A DNA stretch of 64,000 nucleotides. It comes from Microthyrium microscopicum. Taxonomy: Eukaryota > Ascomycota > Dothideomycetes > Microthyriales > Microthyriaceae. The notes below the pieces were generated by a model, which saw only the letters and a list, made by a program, of their open reading frames with translations, did no database searches and was not told the origin of the DNA. Within the stretch, counting starts at the first letter, position 1. Each line of letters opens with the position of its first letter. Location of the stretch: contig MU004239.1 in assembly GCA_010405405.1 (NCBI GenBank), positions 608,713-672,712 on the forward strand, read 5' to 3'. Both the position numbers and the translations under genes were made by a program. Positions 33,304 to 46,612 of the stretch are shown one piece after another.

Positions 33304-36300
33304 ATGGTCGGCCATTGCACGGGTCCCGTGTGGCGTCGCGACGACCTCACTGCTTGCTTCAGACATGAGTATATTCTTCTCCCACCCTCTCTATCAGCCA
33401 GAACTGACTCTCAATTAGCTATCTACTGTCCATATTCCCCATAACCATTTGCGCCTTGTCCATATTATATCTCGCGTACCAAATCATATCAGCCCGGCGA
33501 TCCCGCACAAAAAACATTGGCTACCAACCGCTGAACCAAGACCAGCTCAATGGAGACTATGTCCCACCTGATAGGTCCAGATTTATTGATGATGACGATA
33601 GCGACGATGAAAACGTAGATGATACGGCCACTGATGAGCTCGAAGACGAAGGCTATGTTACTCTCGCTCGCACTCGTACTCACGATTCCGTCATCGCAAA
33701 TGATAAACCAAAGGGCGAATTTTTCCTCGTTACAATTGAAGAGATTGCAGTATTGGCGCAGCTGGGAATCCATGTCGCAATATTTGTATTGGGTGTATGG
33801 GGGAAGAAAGGCCGTGTTGCGGCTATCGCTCAGCTCGCGACGTGGACATATATTGCAACTCTTGCCACTCTAAGACTTTTGTTGTCGAGCCAGACAAGAC
33901 TCCAATTCTCAAGGCTTTGGTATCACACTACCTTCATTTACTGTTTCATGTGGATGTTCAATACTCTCACATTCCGCTCGGAAATCATTCACCCACGCTC
34001 CAAGTCGTCGCAGAACTTCTCAATCGCTGATTTCATCTTGACAAGTCTTCTCGCATTTATCGCAATCACTTCTCGAAAAGGGAACAGGACCGTCAAACTT
34101 GAATATGAAGGCAGAATCCAACCTTCCAAAGAACAAATTGCGAGCGTTCTTTCGCTGGCTTCTTTCTCTTGGTGCGATCCGCTCATTTATCAAGGCTACA
34201 AGAAACCCCTAGAAATGGCTGACGTCTGGAACGTGCCTCCCCGAGACAAGGCGGCAAACATTTTAGCCGATTTTCGACAACTGAAGAAAACCGTCTCACT
34301 AGCTTTTCATCTGCTGCGGTATTTCAAACGATCGCTCATAATACAGGCGATTTGGGCTGCCCTCCAGTCTGTGCTAGACTTTGCACCGACCCTCCTTCTC
34401 AAAGCCATTCTCGAATATGTAGAACGGCCACAGGATACACCCAGGAATGCGGCGTGGCTCTATGTTGGTCTACTCTTTGTTACAGGGTGTGTACAAGCTG
34501 TTGCCGCAGGCCAAGCCCTTTGGATTGGAAGAAAGATGTGCATTAGACTGCGCGCAATCGTTGTCGGCGAGATATATGCGAAAGCATTAAAACGCAGAGC
34601 ATTTTCCACTACGAACAAAGTCCTTGGAGCCAAGCCAAAAGAACCCGAAACGAGACCTGGATTTCTAAGTCGCTTGACAGGCTTGGGAAAGAAGAAGCCG
34701 CTTATACCAGATAGCCAAACCAGTCAAAACGGCCAATCAGCTGAAGCTGCAGCCGCGCAAAAGAAAACAGAAGGTGAAGAAGCGGAAGCCCAGGTTAGCT
34801 CTGGAACCATTATCAACCTCATGTCCGTGGACTCTTTCAAGGTCGCAGAAATCAGCGCATACCTACATTTTCTCTGGGCCAGCGCACCTGTGCTCTTCAT
34901 CGGCACCATCGGTCTGCTCTATCGTATATTGGGGTTCAGCTCTTTTGTCGGAATTCTGATGATGTTTCTACTTCTGCCTGTCAACATGATAATCGCGAAA
35001 CAGTTTGCCAAGCTTCAAAAACAAATCCTGCAAGCAACTGATGCGCGAATTCACATCACAAATGAGGTTCTCAGCAATATTCGCATTATCAAGTTCTTTG
35101 CGTGGGAGCAGAAATTCATGAGCAAGGTTGACGAAAAACGAAATGTTGAGATCAAGGCCATCTTCCGCCGATACTTTGTTTGGGCATGTGCTGGAACAGT
35201 GTGGTCCGGGTCTCCTATTTTGATCACCCTCCTCACATTCATGGTATATACCCAGATCGAGAAGAAGGACCTCGTTCCTTCTGTGGCGTTCACAGCACTG
35301 TCACTCTTCCAGCTGCTACGTGTTCCCTTGGACCAGCTTGCAGATATGATTGCACATGTTCAGGAATCCAAGGTATCGATAGACCGCGTGGAAGAGTATC
35401 TCAATGAACCCGAGACGGACAAGTCTACGCAGCTTAAGCGACAGCTTAAGGACGAACATGGGAATCCTCTACTTGGGTTCGAGAAAGCCAATTTCTCCTG
35501 GGGATTGAAAGGTGATAAAGAGACTGATGCTTTCAAACTGATTGATCTTGACCTCCTCTTCCCTCCTGATCGATTAAGCGTCATTGTTGGACCAACTGGT
35601 AGCGGAAAAACCTCGTTACTCATGGCATTATTAGGTGAAATGACTCTGCTTACTGGGGAGGTCCATCTTCCTGGAATTCGAAGCCGGGAAGACCTCAGCC
35701 TTGATCCTGAGACTGGCCTAACGGAGAGTATTGCTTACTGCGCGCAGCAAGCTTGGCTTGTCAATGCCAGCATTAAAGACAACATTGTCTTTGCAAGCCC
35801 TTGGAACCCAGATCGATACAAAGACGTGCTTGTGGCTTGTTCATTGCAACGAGATCTGGAGATTCTTGATGGAGGTGATGAAACTCTTGTGGGCGAAAAA
35901 GGTGTGACCTTATCTGGTGGCCAGAAACAACGAATTTCGCTGGCGAGAGCATTGTACAGCCGTGCAAGACACGTCCTACTCGATGATATTCTGAGCGCAG
36001 TCGATGCACATACAGCGAAGTGGATATTCGAGCAAGCAATTCTTGGCCCGTTAATGCGCAATCGTACATGCATTCTGGTCACACATAGCGTAACGCTATC
36101 ACTTCCATTCGCAGAATTTGTTGTGGTTCTGGAGAATGGTCAGGTCACATCTTCAGGTTCCCCCAAGGAGGTTACCGTTACTGGAAAGCTCAGTGAAGAC
36201 GATTCCAAATCTTTGGTGGCATCACAGCGTCCGTCTAGAATACCTTCGCGGGTACCATCTGGCGTCGGCGAAGAATCTATGGAAGAAACTGTAAAGAAGG

Positions 36301-38483
36301 CCGCTAAAACGTCCGACACAGAGACTGTATCGGGAAAGCCAAAGCAGCCTGATCAAGAAGAAGACAGAGCAATTGGCAGTGTCAAATTTGGGGTTATTAT
36401 GCTCTATCTGGCAGCCATGGGCTCCTGGTTTTATTGGACTGCAGCGGGACTCGTCTTCGTTGGCCAGCAGGCTATATCTGTCCTTTCAAACGTGTGGATC
36501 AGGGAATGGTCAAATGCCTATGCTGAGAAGGAAGTATCTATCCAATGGTCTTCGCACAATCGCTCTGTCACACACATATCCGGAATCTCTCGATGCTTTA
36601 CTAGTGGCGTTTGTGGCTGGTCCATGCCTTATCTCCCGAAACTCTCAAGTAATGTCAAGACACTTACAGAATCCGGAGAAGTCAATGACTGGTACTATGT
36701 CAGCGTCTACGCTATTATAGGTCTTGTGATGGTCATTATGGTTTTCGTTCGCGAGATAGTATTGTTCTACGGCTCTATCACGGCATCAAAACGAATCCAT
36801 ACACAATTGATGGACTCTGTCATGCGAGCCAAATTCCGGTTCTTCGACTCCACTCCGCTTGGTCAAATCATGAATCGGTTCTCCAAAGACATAGAAGCCA
36901 TTGATCAGGACGTCACACCAGTAGCGGTCGGAGTTATCTACTGTCTACTGTCTATTGTTACTATCATTATTCTGATCACAGTGATCACACCGGGCTTTCT
37001 CATCGCAGGTGGAATCATCAGCGTCACCTACTTTGCTATCGGAATAGTCTACATCAACTCCTCTCGTGATCTGAAGCGCCTGGAATCAGTGAAACGCAGC
37101 CCTATTTTCCAACAATTTGGTGAGACCCTGACTGGAATGACGACTATCCGAGCCTACGCAGATGAACGGAGGTTTATTCGCGAGAACCTCGCTCGGATCA
37201 ATGTTGCAAATCGACCATTCATATTCCTTTGGGCTGCCAATCGATGGCTTGCTTTCCGGGTGGATGTTATTGGCTCTCTGGTCAGCTTCTTTAGTGGTGC
37301 GTTTGTTGTGCTTAGCGCTGGAAAAATCGACCCAGGTGCAGCTGGTTTAGCTATGACTTATGCTGTCACTTACACGGAAAACATGCTTTGGTTTGTCCGC
37401 CTGTACGCTTCAAATGAGCAGAACATGAACTCCGTCGAACGTATCAAGGAATATCTGGATGTTGAGCGAGAAGCTCCTCCAATCATCGAAGATAATAGAC
37501 CTCCTGGAAATTGGCCAAGTCACGGATCTGTCGAATTCATTGGATATAGCACGCGTTATCGCAAAGATTTTGAGCTTGTATTGAAGCAGCTCACTTTCAA
37601 GATTCTCGCAGGTGAAAAGGTTGGTATCGTTGGTCGTACTGGCGCTGGTAAGAGCTCAATGGCCCTAGCACTTTTCAGAGCTCTTGAGGCGGAAGAAGGT
37701 AAGATCCTTATCGATAATGTTGATATTGGTCTTATTGGACTACAAGATCTTCGTGAGAATGTGGTCATGGTTCCCCAAGATCCGACGCTTTTCTCTGGCA
37801 CTATCCGTACCAATCTGGATCCCTTCAACCTATTTACCGACGAAGAAATATTCAATTCCCTTCGACGCGTACAACTAGTTGGTTCTCCAGGCCCATCTTC
37901 ATCCGTAACCCCAGATCGACCCCGATCTCCGTCGAACCAAAATGCAGACTCCGTACCCTCAGTCGTGGTCGAGAGCTCAGAGTCTTCAGAAAACACCGCT
38001 GTCCCATCATCATCCGCCACGGTTACCGAAGACGGCGCAGCGTCGTCTCCAGCTACCACTTTAGTAGAAAACAAGAACATCTTCCAGAATCTCTCCTCGT
38101 CCGTCAGCGAATCTGGCTCCAATCTATCGCAAGGCCAGCGCCAACTTCTTTGCCTCGCCCGAGCCCTGCTCAAGGAGCCAAAGGTCCTTATGATGGACGA
38201 AGCGACCGCCTCAATCGACCATGCTACGGATGGAAAGATTCAAGAGACGATCCGCCAGCTCCAAAATACTACCATTACCATTGCACATCGTCTCAAAACG
38301 ATTGTCGATTATGATAAAGTTCTCGTGCTCGATCAGGGCGAGATCAAAGAATATGGAACTCCTTGGGAGCTGATTGAGAAGGAGGGTGGTATGTTCCAAA
38401 GCATGTGCGAGCAGAGCGGTGAATTGGGAACGTTGAGGGATATAGCTAAGAAGGAACATGAGAAGAAAACGCAGGGTGCTTAA
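33304..38483 (+). CDS. ABC transporter, ABCC/MRP type (YBT1-like)
   Basis: Exons 33304-33368 and 33419-38483 encode 1,709 residues. The small first exon supplies GPVWRRDDLTACF, typical of the N-terminus of this group, and joins through a 50-nt intron with a CTGAC branch site. Layout: N-terminal membrane domain TMD0, TMD1, NBD1 (Walker A GPTGSGKT about 746, signature LSGGQ about 853, Walker B VLLDD about 872), TMD2, NBD2 (Walker A GRTGAGKS about 1427, signature LSQGQ about 1591, Walker B VLMMDE about 1611). NBD1 has Asp-Asp where a catalytic Glu is usual, as is common in ABCC proteins. NBD2 carries a Ser/Pro-rich insertion of about 65 residues between Q-loop and signature. The family exports glutathione conjugates, bile acids or drugs at the vacuole or plasma membrane; substrate unknown. 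Confidence 0.92.
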
Positions 38484-38849
38484 GTTGGAAACTTGAAGGC
38501 GCTAGTCTAGTCTTTTGTCTGTACATAGAAGCTTTCGTTCGTTCGATAAATTATTAAAACTGAACTCTCGTGCATCACCGTATGCCTTGACGAGGTTTTT
38601 CCTCATGAAATAAGCATCTTGTAAATGCTACGGATGATAAGGCTGAAGACAAGGCTGGCCAAAAAAAGCAAGCTGCATGTGCAATCGCAGAGCCTCTTCA
38701 AGGATCTTATCTTAGCCTGGATGGATCTTATCGCGATCCGTCCCTTGCCGTCCATTTCTCAGCCAACTTCAACTTTTCCATTGTCTCAAACACGACCTGC
38801 ATTCTGTATTTTTCGCTTGATTTTGTTATGTTGCCATGATGTCGCCGAT

Positions 38850-39931
38850 ATGTCTCGACCTTTGCCTCCCCTTGATGGCAAGCTATCAAGAAAGTCCCTG
38901 TCGGCTCCCGTAGTGGAGACTGCTGCTGGTTTTACCGCAGGCGTTGCTGCGACTCTGGTCGTGCATCCACTTGATGTCTTGAAGACGCGGATTCAATGTA
39001 AGCAGCAATGACCTCAAGTCTTGGTAGATAACTAAACTTCTGTAGTGGAAACTAGGCAGACGGGTCTTGGCCAATCGCTACGTATTCTGCGCGACATTGT
39101 GAAGCATGAAGGCAGCTATCTGGCACTCTATCGCGGATTGACTCCGAATCTAGTGGGCAACTCTGTGAGCTGGGCATTGTATTTTATGTGGTACATATCC
39201 GCGCCAGCTCTTTGTGTAGCAAGCTAACTAACGGGATAATAGGTATGGAAGCATAAAAACGTGGCTTCAAACAGCTCAAGGTCAAGGAAAGTCACTTACT
39301 TCCCTGGACTACTTTGCAGCTTCTGGAACTTCTGGAATCCTCACAGCACTGCTCACAAACCCAATATGGGTCATTAAAACCCGCATGCTGTCGTCTGGTC
39401 GCAATTCTCCGGGCGCTTATTCAAGCATGCTCCATGGCGTCCGCCATATCTTGAAGAATGAAGGGCTCTCTGGATTCTGGCGCGGCTTAGTCCCATCCTT
39501 GTTCGGCATAAGCCATGGTGCTGTGCAGTTTGCTGCATATGAGCAGCTGAAAAATTACCGTGGTCGCCAGTTTGGGGGTGATCAGCAGCGTTTGAGCAAT
39601 TGGGATTATCTTACTCTCAGCGGCTTGTCAAAATGCTTTGCAGGAAGCGTGACGTATCCATTTCAAGTGGTCAGGGTCAGGTTGCAGATTTATGATGCGG
39701 ACAGTGCTTATCGAGGGACCAGAGATGCGGTTTGGCAGATCTGGCGAAACGAAGGCGTGCGAGGATTTTACAAAGGGTAAGTGATCTGGTTTGCTACACG
39801 ATGCTACGCATGCTGATATGGGTTCTAGTCTGGGACCAAGCCTGGTTAGAGTTTTGCCTTCAACTTGCGTCACGTTCTTGGTGTATGAAAATACCAAGTT
39901 CTATCTTCCCAGGCTCTATGATAGCCATTGA
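38850..39931 (+). CDS. FLX1: Mitochondrial carrier, FAD/folate type (Flx1-like)
   Basis: Four exons (38850-38997, 39046-39190, 39243-39776, 39829-39931) encode 309 residues. Three carrier repeats each show the Px[DE/W/Q]xx[KR] motif: HPLDVLKTR, NPIWVIKTRM and YPFQVVRVRLQ, with matching GxxGLYRG-type segments (ALYRGLTPN, GFWRGLVPS, GFYKGLGPS). The tryptophan in the second motif is characteristic of the FAD/folate/NAD branch that includes yeast Flx1 and human SLC25A32, which exchange FAD or folate across the inner membrane. Starts 367 bases after the ABC transporter in the same orientation. The NAD or pyrimidine-nucleotide carriers are the alternatives. Confidence 0.85.
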
Positions 39932-40769
39932 AAGGACCTTTCAAGTTGATCTCACCACGAACATTGAATACTCCCAATTATTGCCAGGTGACAGGTATGA
40001 TCCCATGATCATCGGGCGCCCAAATCGGACTCGCCGACTTCGCCCTCAAAATGGCGGTCTCATTGATCGCTCCTTCCCGGCTCGCCAATTCTTGCATGCA
40101 AACAGATCAAGTGTGGGGGTGCAAATCTAGGCAGGCGCAGTCGCGCAGCGTTCGGATCCGTCAACAGATGCAACTGCCCTGACTTAGACACCATCTAGAG
40201 CACTGCCTTCAATACTACATAGGTACCTAGGTACTGTATGGGATGTATGCTAGTACATGAATGGTCATCGAGGGAACATGGGCTTGCTGTTTCCTAATTT
40301 CTCAGACCGTCTGTCAATGATCTCGTATACATAATAGCAAGCAAGCACGGCACGAGTAGGCAAAGAGGATTGGACACTCCCATCATTTGTGATCTCTGCG
40401 AAGGACTGCACTCTTGATGCACTGCGATATCTCCCAGTGACCTTGTTGACATATGGAAAGAACATGGCGTGGTGTACATCGTACTAGACGGAGCAGAAGC
40501 ATATTTGTTCGCTGAACAACCTCAAGGAAACCGTGACCTGTGTTATGGTTGCCTAATCATTCTAGATCACCTTACGCCGCCGCCGTTCGCGGCGATCAAG
40601 AAACAAACCATTAGGCCTCACGCTACCTCTTGTTGTCACATGCTCTTCTTCGCCATCATTTTTCCATTTACATACCTGCTCTCGCTAGCATTCATACACT
40701 CTTCTGCTGCTCATCAAAACCTTCCAGGAACAGTCGCATCTCAGCTTGTATCAAGCCATTCTCAACAGC
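39932..40769. other. Intergenic
   Basis: No supported gene; the last 200 bases are CT-rich and probably form the leader of the next gene. Confidence 0.6.
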
Positions 40770-42251
40770 ATGCCATCACTACGACGATTCAGTCTTGCCA
40801 GGCTCCTTGGGCGGGCCAAGAATGGCACTGATGACAATCTTCCACCGCGTAGTCTTTCGTCGATGACCATGCGGCATTCTTCTCCAATTGAGGCAGAGCG
40901 CCGTCCAGGAAGCTCAATGTCATTTCAATCAACAGCGCATCACCTTTCGTCTTCCTTCAACTACAAAGCGGAGGCACGGCGAGAGGAGTAGGAACCTCTA
41001 CCGGCCTTTTACCGCCCATCACCCGCGACCTCGACTTTTGATGCTCAAATTAGCCATCAGAGTCTAAGCCATTTCGTGCTGTGGTATTTGTTTTACGATT
41101 TGATACAGAGACCAGCCAGTGCTACAAGTTGCTACAGCGAACTCAGCAGGCCACAGTTGCGTGGATGGGTCAGGATTGGCCATGAGCTCAACAATTGCCC
41201 TTCGAGCATGATGCCACCCATTGCATTGCCTGGACTCCATTGCGCTTGTGAAGATCTTGGCATTGACTTTGAGGTCATGAAGCTTCGGCTCTCACGTTTT
41301 GCCCGGATGGAGGCTTCCTCTGAGCTTGTTGGGCTGAGCTCACTACCTGTACGGTTTTTCGAATCCGCTCGCCTGAAGCTTCAGAGCGATCGTAATATTG
41401 TGGAATGTTGTCGACCTACTCCTGGCACGCAATGGTATGGCTATCGCTACCAGTTACTCACAGACATCGATGCATATTTACAGCTGGTCAACGTACACAT
41501 ATTCTCATCTCATCAGGGAGCTTTGGAAAGCCTTGGTCATTATTCACCGCGCGTGTCCGCTAGATGGAGCGATATTTTACATTATGCAATTCACCCGCCA
41601 TCAAACTTCTATCAGGAGTCTTTTGACATCGACCAAGAAGTCAAAGCATATCAATCATCTTGCCTTAGTCTCGAGAGATACGGATATCGTGGAGCTGGCA
41701 TATTCGGATACGACGGCCAGAGAACCAGCTCAACGCCAGGCGCAGTCTCTGAGGGATGTGCTCAAACCAACTTTCATACGGCCCTGATGCGAAGACTCGT
41801 TCAACTACAATTCGGAGCATTGAACCAATATGCTGGACATCAAGAAGAAGATCTCCCTCTGCCGCCATTCAGTAAATCTCCAACGCCACAGGATCTGATA
41901 AGCACATATCAACGGCCAGTTACGCCACTGCGAAGAAAGGGAACGGCACGAGTATTTCCGAAAGTCCAATTTTCTGACTATGGGCAGTCATCGAACCAAC
42001 ATCAGCCTCAACCTCCAATATACCAATCGCCTATTTTGTCGGAAACTAGCCCACTGCATTTGTCAACTCTGAGTGAAGACACGGTTGATCATTCTCGCTC
42101 AGCTACACCGCCGGAGTGCTATCGGTCGCCCGTATCTCCTGAAGCAGATTATTCAACCATTGTCGCTTCAAATATGCAAGAGCTTCATAACCACAGTTCG
42201 TCCCAGGGTGGGCATCATCAAGTCCAAGAATTGCACGAGCTTGAAGCATGA
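40770..42251 (+). CDS. Unknown protein, about 471 residues
   Basis: No family recognised. One reading frame runs from ATG 40770 to 42251 except for a TAG at 40989-40991. The TAG can be removed by a 66-nt intron (40988-41053, GTAGGA..AAATTAG) that is a multiple of three and keeps the frame, giving 471 residues; otherwise the gene is truncated or needs read-through. The first 75 residues are basic and Ser-rich; the middle (about 120-340) is globular-looking, with several Trp/Tyr and a conserved-looking WYGYRYQLLTDID; the last 130 are Pro/Ser/Gln-rich. No signal peptide or clear membrane segment. The donor GTAGGA is weak, so both readings stay open. Confidence 0.6.
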
Positions 42252-42430
42252 TATTAGATTCCCTCATTGTGTTTCATTATACTCAGGCTACGAAGTAGCT
42301 CTTTGGCGTTTGGAAGGTGATATGGAGTTCAGAAGATGCTATCTCCTTTTATAGGCCAAATCGTCAACGATGGTCTTCATGAGAGCCTAATATTTAGTTA
42401 GTCTTTCAATTCATTACAAGCTCACATTAT

Positions 42431-43530
42431 TCATCGTACCTGCATTGTTGACGCCGCTTGTCGGCCTGCTTCCAAGACTTCTGCGTGATTCGCGCCTCCT
42501 CTGGTCATGAAAGCATCCAGCTCGCTCTCGCTCAAGTTCTGTAGCAGAACATTGTCACCCGTAATTGGCGGATCCAACAGACACTTGTTCGTAACCAGAC
42601 TAAAGGCAAGAACTCGCATTCCCGAGTGCCGAGCTACTATCACCTCAGGCACGGTAGACATGCCCACCAAGTCTCCACCCAAGGTCCTCAACATCCTACA
42701 TTCCGCTCGAGTCTCGTAGGTTGGACCTGCTGCAAAGGAGTATACACCTTCATGCAGAGGTCGCTTGATCCCGAGCTTGCGCCATGCATCGTGAGCTCCT
42801 CGTCGGAGAGCTAAATCGTAAGCGTCAGAGAGCGGCGGAAAACGCACGCCAAATTGCTCTTCATTTGGTCCCCGAAGTGGGTTTACACCCGCCAATCCCA
42901 TGAGGTTGATATGCTGTAAAGTTATTAGTGTTAGCTAGAATGCTTTTTCTGCGTGGGCTCACATCGTTGATGGCCACTATATCGCCCACTGAGTAAACAG
43001 GATTCAGCCCGCCGGCAGCGTTCGTTACTGGTTTAGTTAGTCCATGTTCATTCGATGTCAATGAAAACTGTACCAATCATGGTTTCGATTCCAAGCAACT
43101 TGCAGACTCTAGTAGCAAACGTGACCACCGGCATCTCGTGCCCCTCATAAAAACTAGATATCATTAGCAAAGCTCATTCATCGCAATAATTCACGCACTG
43201 TGCACGTCCTACGAGAAGGACGACGGGTGTCAGTGACTTTCCCAATAAGCCAAATACAAGCTTTCCGTCATGTCCTTGAACTAAAAACTATTAGTTTATG
43301 CCTCTAGATCCCATAGTCTACATACCAGTGCTGACGGGAAACCCTGGAACGCTGGCATATGGGATCTCCGCTTTCGGCTCAGGCTCTATTGTCTGCGCAA
43401 GCCCGCCGAGTCCAGAGCCACAGACGATGGCTATCTTTGGTGTGTTCAGAGGATGTGGAATCGCTTTCTTGATAGCATCAACGGCGAAGGCCGCGCGCTC
43501 GTATAGCGTTTGTGACTGTTCACTAGCCAT
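42431..43530 (-). CDS. PNP1: Purine nucleoside phosphorylase
   Basis: Five exons (43530-43326, 43280-43199, 43153-43074, 43027-42963, 42913-42431) give 304 residues, the usual size of trimeric PNP. Family landmarks: VCGSGLGGLA (phosphate site), GRAHFYEGHEM, VTNAAGGLNP, the FAAGPTYETRAE purine-site segment, LGGDLVGMSTVPEVIVARH and SLVTN. The enzyme splits inosine and guanosine with phosphate to base and ribose-1-phosphate in purine salvage, in the cytosol. All four introns are 45-49 nt and in phase with the family alignment. Its 3' end faces the preceding gene, 179 bases away. Methylthioadenosine phosphorylase is the closest alternative; the GPTYETRAE segment and overall match favour PNP. Confidence 0.93.
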
Positions 43531-46500
43531 GTTCGAACTTTGAGGTTGACAGTCTAAGTAGAGGAGAGAATTTGCAGGTCAAATTCACACAAGGCTTATT
43601 GCATGGTGTTCGAGAGGCACGGGTATCAGCAGGGAAAAAAAGCGATGTTGTCGCCGCAGCGTGCCTGGATGTTGAAGAGTGCAGGTGGTCGGTCTCGAGT
43701 TTCAACTGCTTGTCGAAGACACTGCATGTGAGTTTGCATTACACTTGCCCCGCCCTATTGAAAAAAAGTTTACATTCTCATCTCGCTTTTACTCTCGATC
43801 CAGTCTGGCGAGAAATATTCAATTGGGGCTTTGTTGGTGTTTCCAGTCTTCTTTTTTGTGATGCTCGCCAGAGGTAAAGAAGCTAAGCCCAATCAGGACA
43901 AATCCAATCCCATTTAGGAAGGAGCTACAAAAGGAATGCCACGAACCCAGTATTTGATTTTCTGCCAGATCTTGATATAGGGGGTCGAGTAAACACGATC
44001 AGTGACAGGCCTATATGACCATAAAACTTGATTTTTTGCTTAATCGTTCCAAAACTGCAGGTATGGTATCAACATCAAAATTTGAATCTACTACTAGAAA
44101 GTTAAATCCTCGCCACAAACGATCAAGCAGTATATATGTCATTACGTCAACTTTGCGATGCAACGACAAAGAGATCTCATTATTCCTCTCAATACGAAAG
44201 CGAGGCTATACAGCATATCGTCGCCATATGTATTTTCGACAGGCAGAACTTGTATTGACACGAGTTACGCAAGATAAGAGCTGGAAGAAATCTTGAATTT
44301 TGTAATACAAGCAACTCCCTTGGAACTTATAATCTTGAAGAAGTCAAGATTTAGTGAATCATACGGATCTTTCAACTCCGTATCCGGTAGAGGAAGTAAC
44401 TTCTTAATAATAAGATGTATCCGTCATACTTAGCATTGGATGCCCTGGTTCATCGAGGGAATTTAGAGCGATAGCAGGTTCTACAAGAGAGTTGAGATCC
44501 GGGGAGTAAAAGGAGCTTCATCATCCAGCCAGGGGTATCTTTGTCAGATCCACGTAAGGCGTTATCGTGGTAGTCTGGGGTAGTGCTATAAGCATCACTA
44601 TCAACCTACGCATTAATTGAAACCATCAAAGGTTAAAGCTTCCCTTACTACCAACCCTAGTACACGAACTTACTTGTCCAAGTAGGTTTATACGATATAG
44701 TTTAGCTCCCCAAATACTACAGGTGTGATTATCGTATCTTTACGTTTCAGGGGTAGGGGAGGTAGTCCTAGAAGGCATTATAGGAATCACCAGCAGCAAA
44801 ATGGGACTCATGGGAGGTATAAATTGTGGGTATCTTGGATACTTACAACATAAAATGCAGCCAAGAAGCTCTATTGTGATCAACACCATGATTTATTGAG
44901 CCACGGAGAAATGTTTCCATGGGTTTTGCTAGTTGTTTACCCTGCTGTGGATGTTGAGAAGTATTATGTACTCAGCGATAGTTAAGGCATGGAATTACCG
45001 GCATGTCTCTTGTAGTCGCCTTTCGAGTGAAGTATAACCTCCTATCATTACTGGCTTTACATAGTTCCTGTCAAATACGTTCGCTATTTGAAGAAGTCTC
45101 ATACCTAAGGCCTCAACGCGATTGAGGATGTGATATAAGTATTGAAGTGTTACATGGAATGAACTATCTTGTGCCCCGAGCTCTTTTACGAGCCACGAAA
45201 CAACGCCAAACCCTTGTAATATCTCGCTCTTTCATGCGATGATAATGCTGCTCTGTGCTTGATCCTTTGGAACTCCACTATATGGAGCTGCTCCGGTTGG
45301 ACAATTAGCCCTCAATCTACACCAAAGAAGTTAGCTTTCTGAACAATATATCCTGCTACCTCTACAAGGATACAAATTACATGGCTTCCCGGGCTAAAAC
45401 AAACAAAACTGAGGAAACAAACGAGGCCGTGAAACCAGAAGAGTTTACAGGAATGCAATTTGCGCACTGGTGTTTTCCCCCACAATTGAGCATCCATGAT
45501 CGCCATGATTTACTACGAGGTCTGAGCAATTAGCGGGGAGTTTGTGAGGAACGGCACAGGAAAGCATTGAAATGAAACGACATGAAGTATTGATTGGCAC
45601 TGGTCTACTGGAGCCATTGAGTAAACCCCATTTCATGAAGGAGATACATTTACAGATACAATCTGCAATACTGAATATACTTTATGAAGAATCTTGTATG
45701 TTTGCTCTGTGGCTTCAAGGTCACAGTGCTGAAACTTGTTCCAACGTTAAAACGACTGAAATTTTGTGTTTCTTTGATATCGCAAGGATATAACCGGTGT
45801 GATACATCACAAGTAAACAGTACACTGACAGTCAATTGCCATAAAAGTGGAGAGATTTTTCGTGCCTCGCACGAAAGACATAGTAAGTAAACCCCTTTGT
45901 GTCTCAAGTTTGCTTTTAGGGACTCTGCAACTGTGTAACCCTGTAGCTCAAGTGGCTAGTTCTTGATATTATTCAGGGGCCTCATTACGTTGGTCTTCAT
46001 ATCGACTTGGTTTGGAAAAGGTTAAATGACAAAGTTTTAAACTGTATGACTTTTATAGTTTACTAGTAGTTCTTGATACGCCTAGGTATGTATTAGATAT
46101 TGGAAGGAATAGGTGTTTCATACAATTCGATCTCAGCCCTCAACGATAAGCTTCCTAAAAGAGCTACTCTTTTAATCTTTCGAGAACACGTAGCCGGGCC
46201 ACGGAGCAGATAGTTTCAATATCTACCCAACCTATGGAAGTCTTAAATTGCCAGTGACAATCTTTCATCCTTGCTGGTCAAGCCGCCTCCGCTGGATGGC
46301 ATGCTCGACTGGCATAGGGCCAGACCTGGCCTCGAAGTGAACCAAAAGCCAATTTGAGATATGAACAGTGCTGGTGTGCTCTTGGACCATGCGCTATAAC
46401 TGCCATGATATTCATTCGCCCCTCAACCGACCAAAGTGGTGACGAGACTTGATAATTATACAGTGTATATCAACTCTTGTGGTCCTTGCCCTGAGACTTC

Positions 46501-46612
46501 ATACACTCGTTCTTCTCTCTGCCATTTCCACCTCGCTCTGGCAATTTGAATTCTACTTGCAGGGAAAGAACATATCACTGATCTTGAAGTCGGCCAGTGT
46601 ATATTCGACACC
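43531..46612. other. 3 kb gene-less stretch
   Basis: Only short frames, none with a domain or splice partner. Composition is ordinary, without the CpA depletion seen in the 18.8-27.8 kb element. No tRNA fold recognised. Confidence 0.5.
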
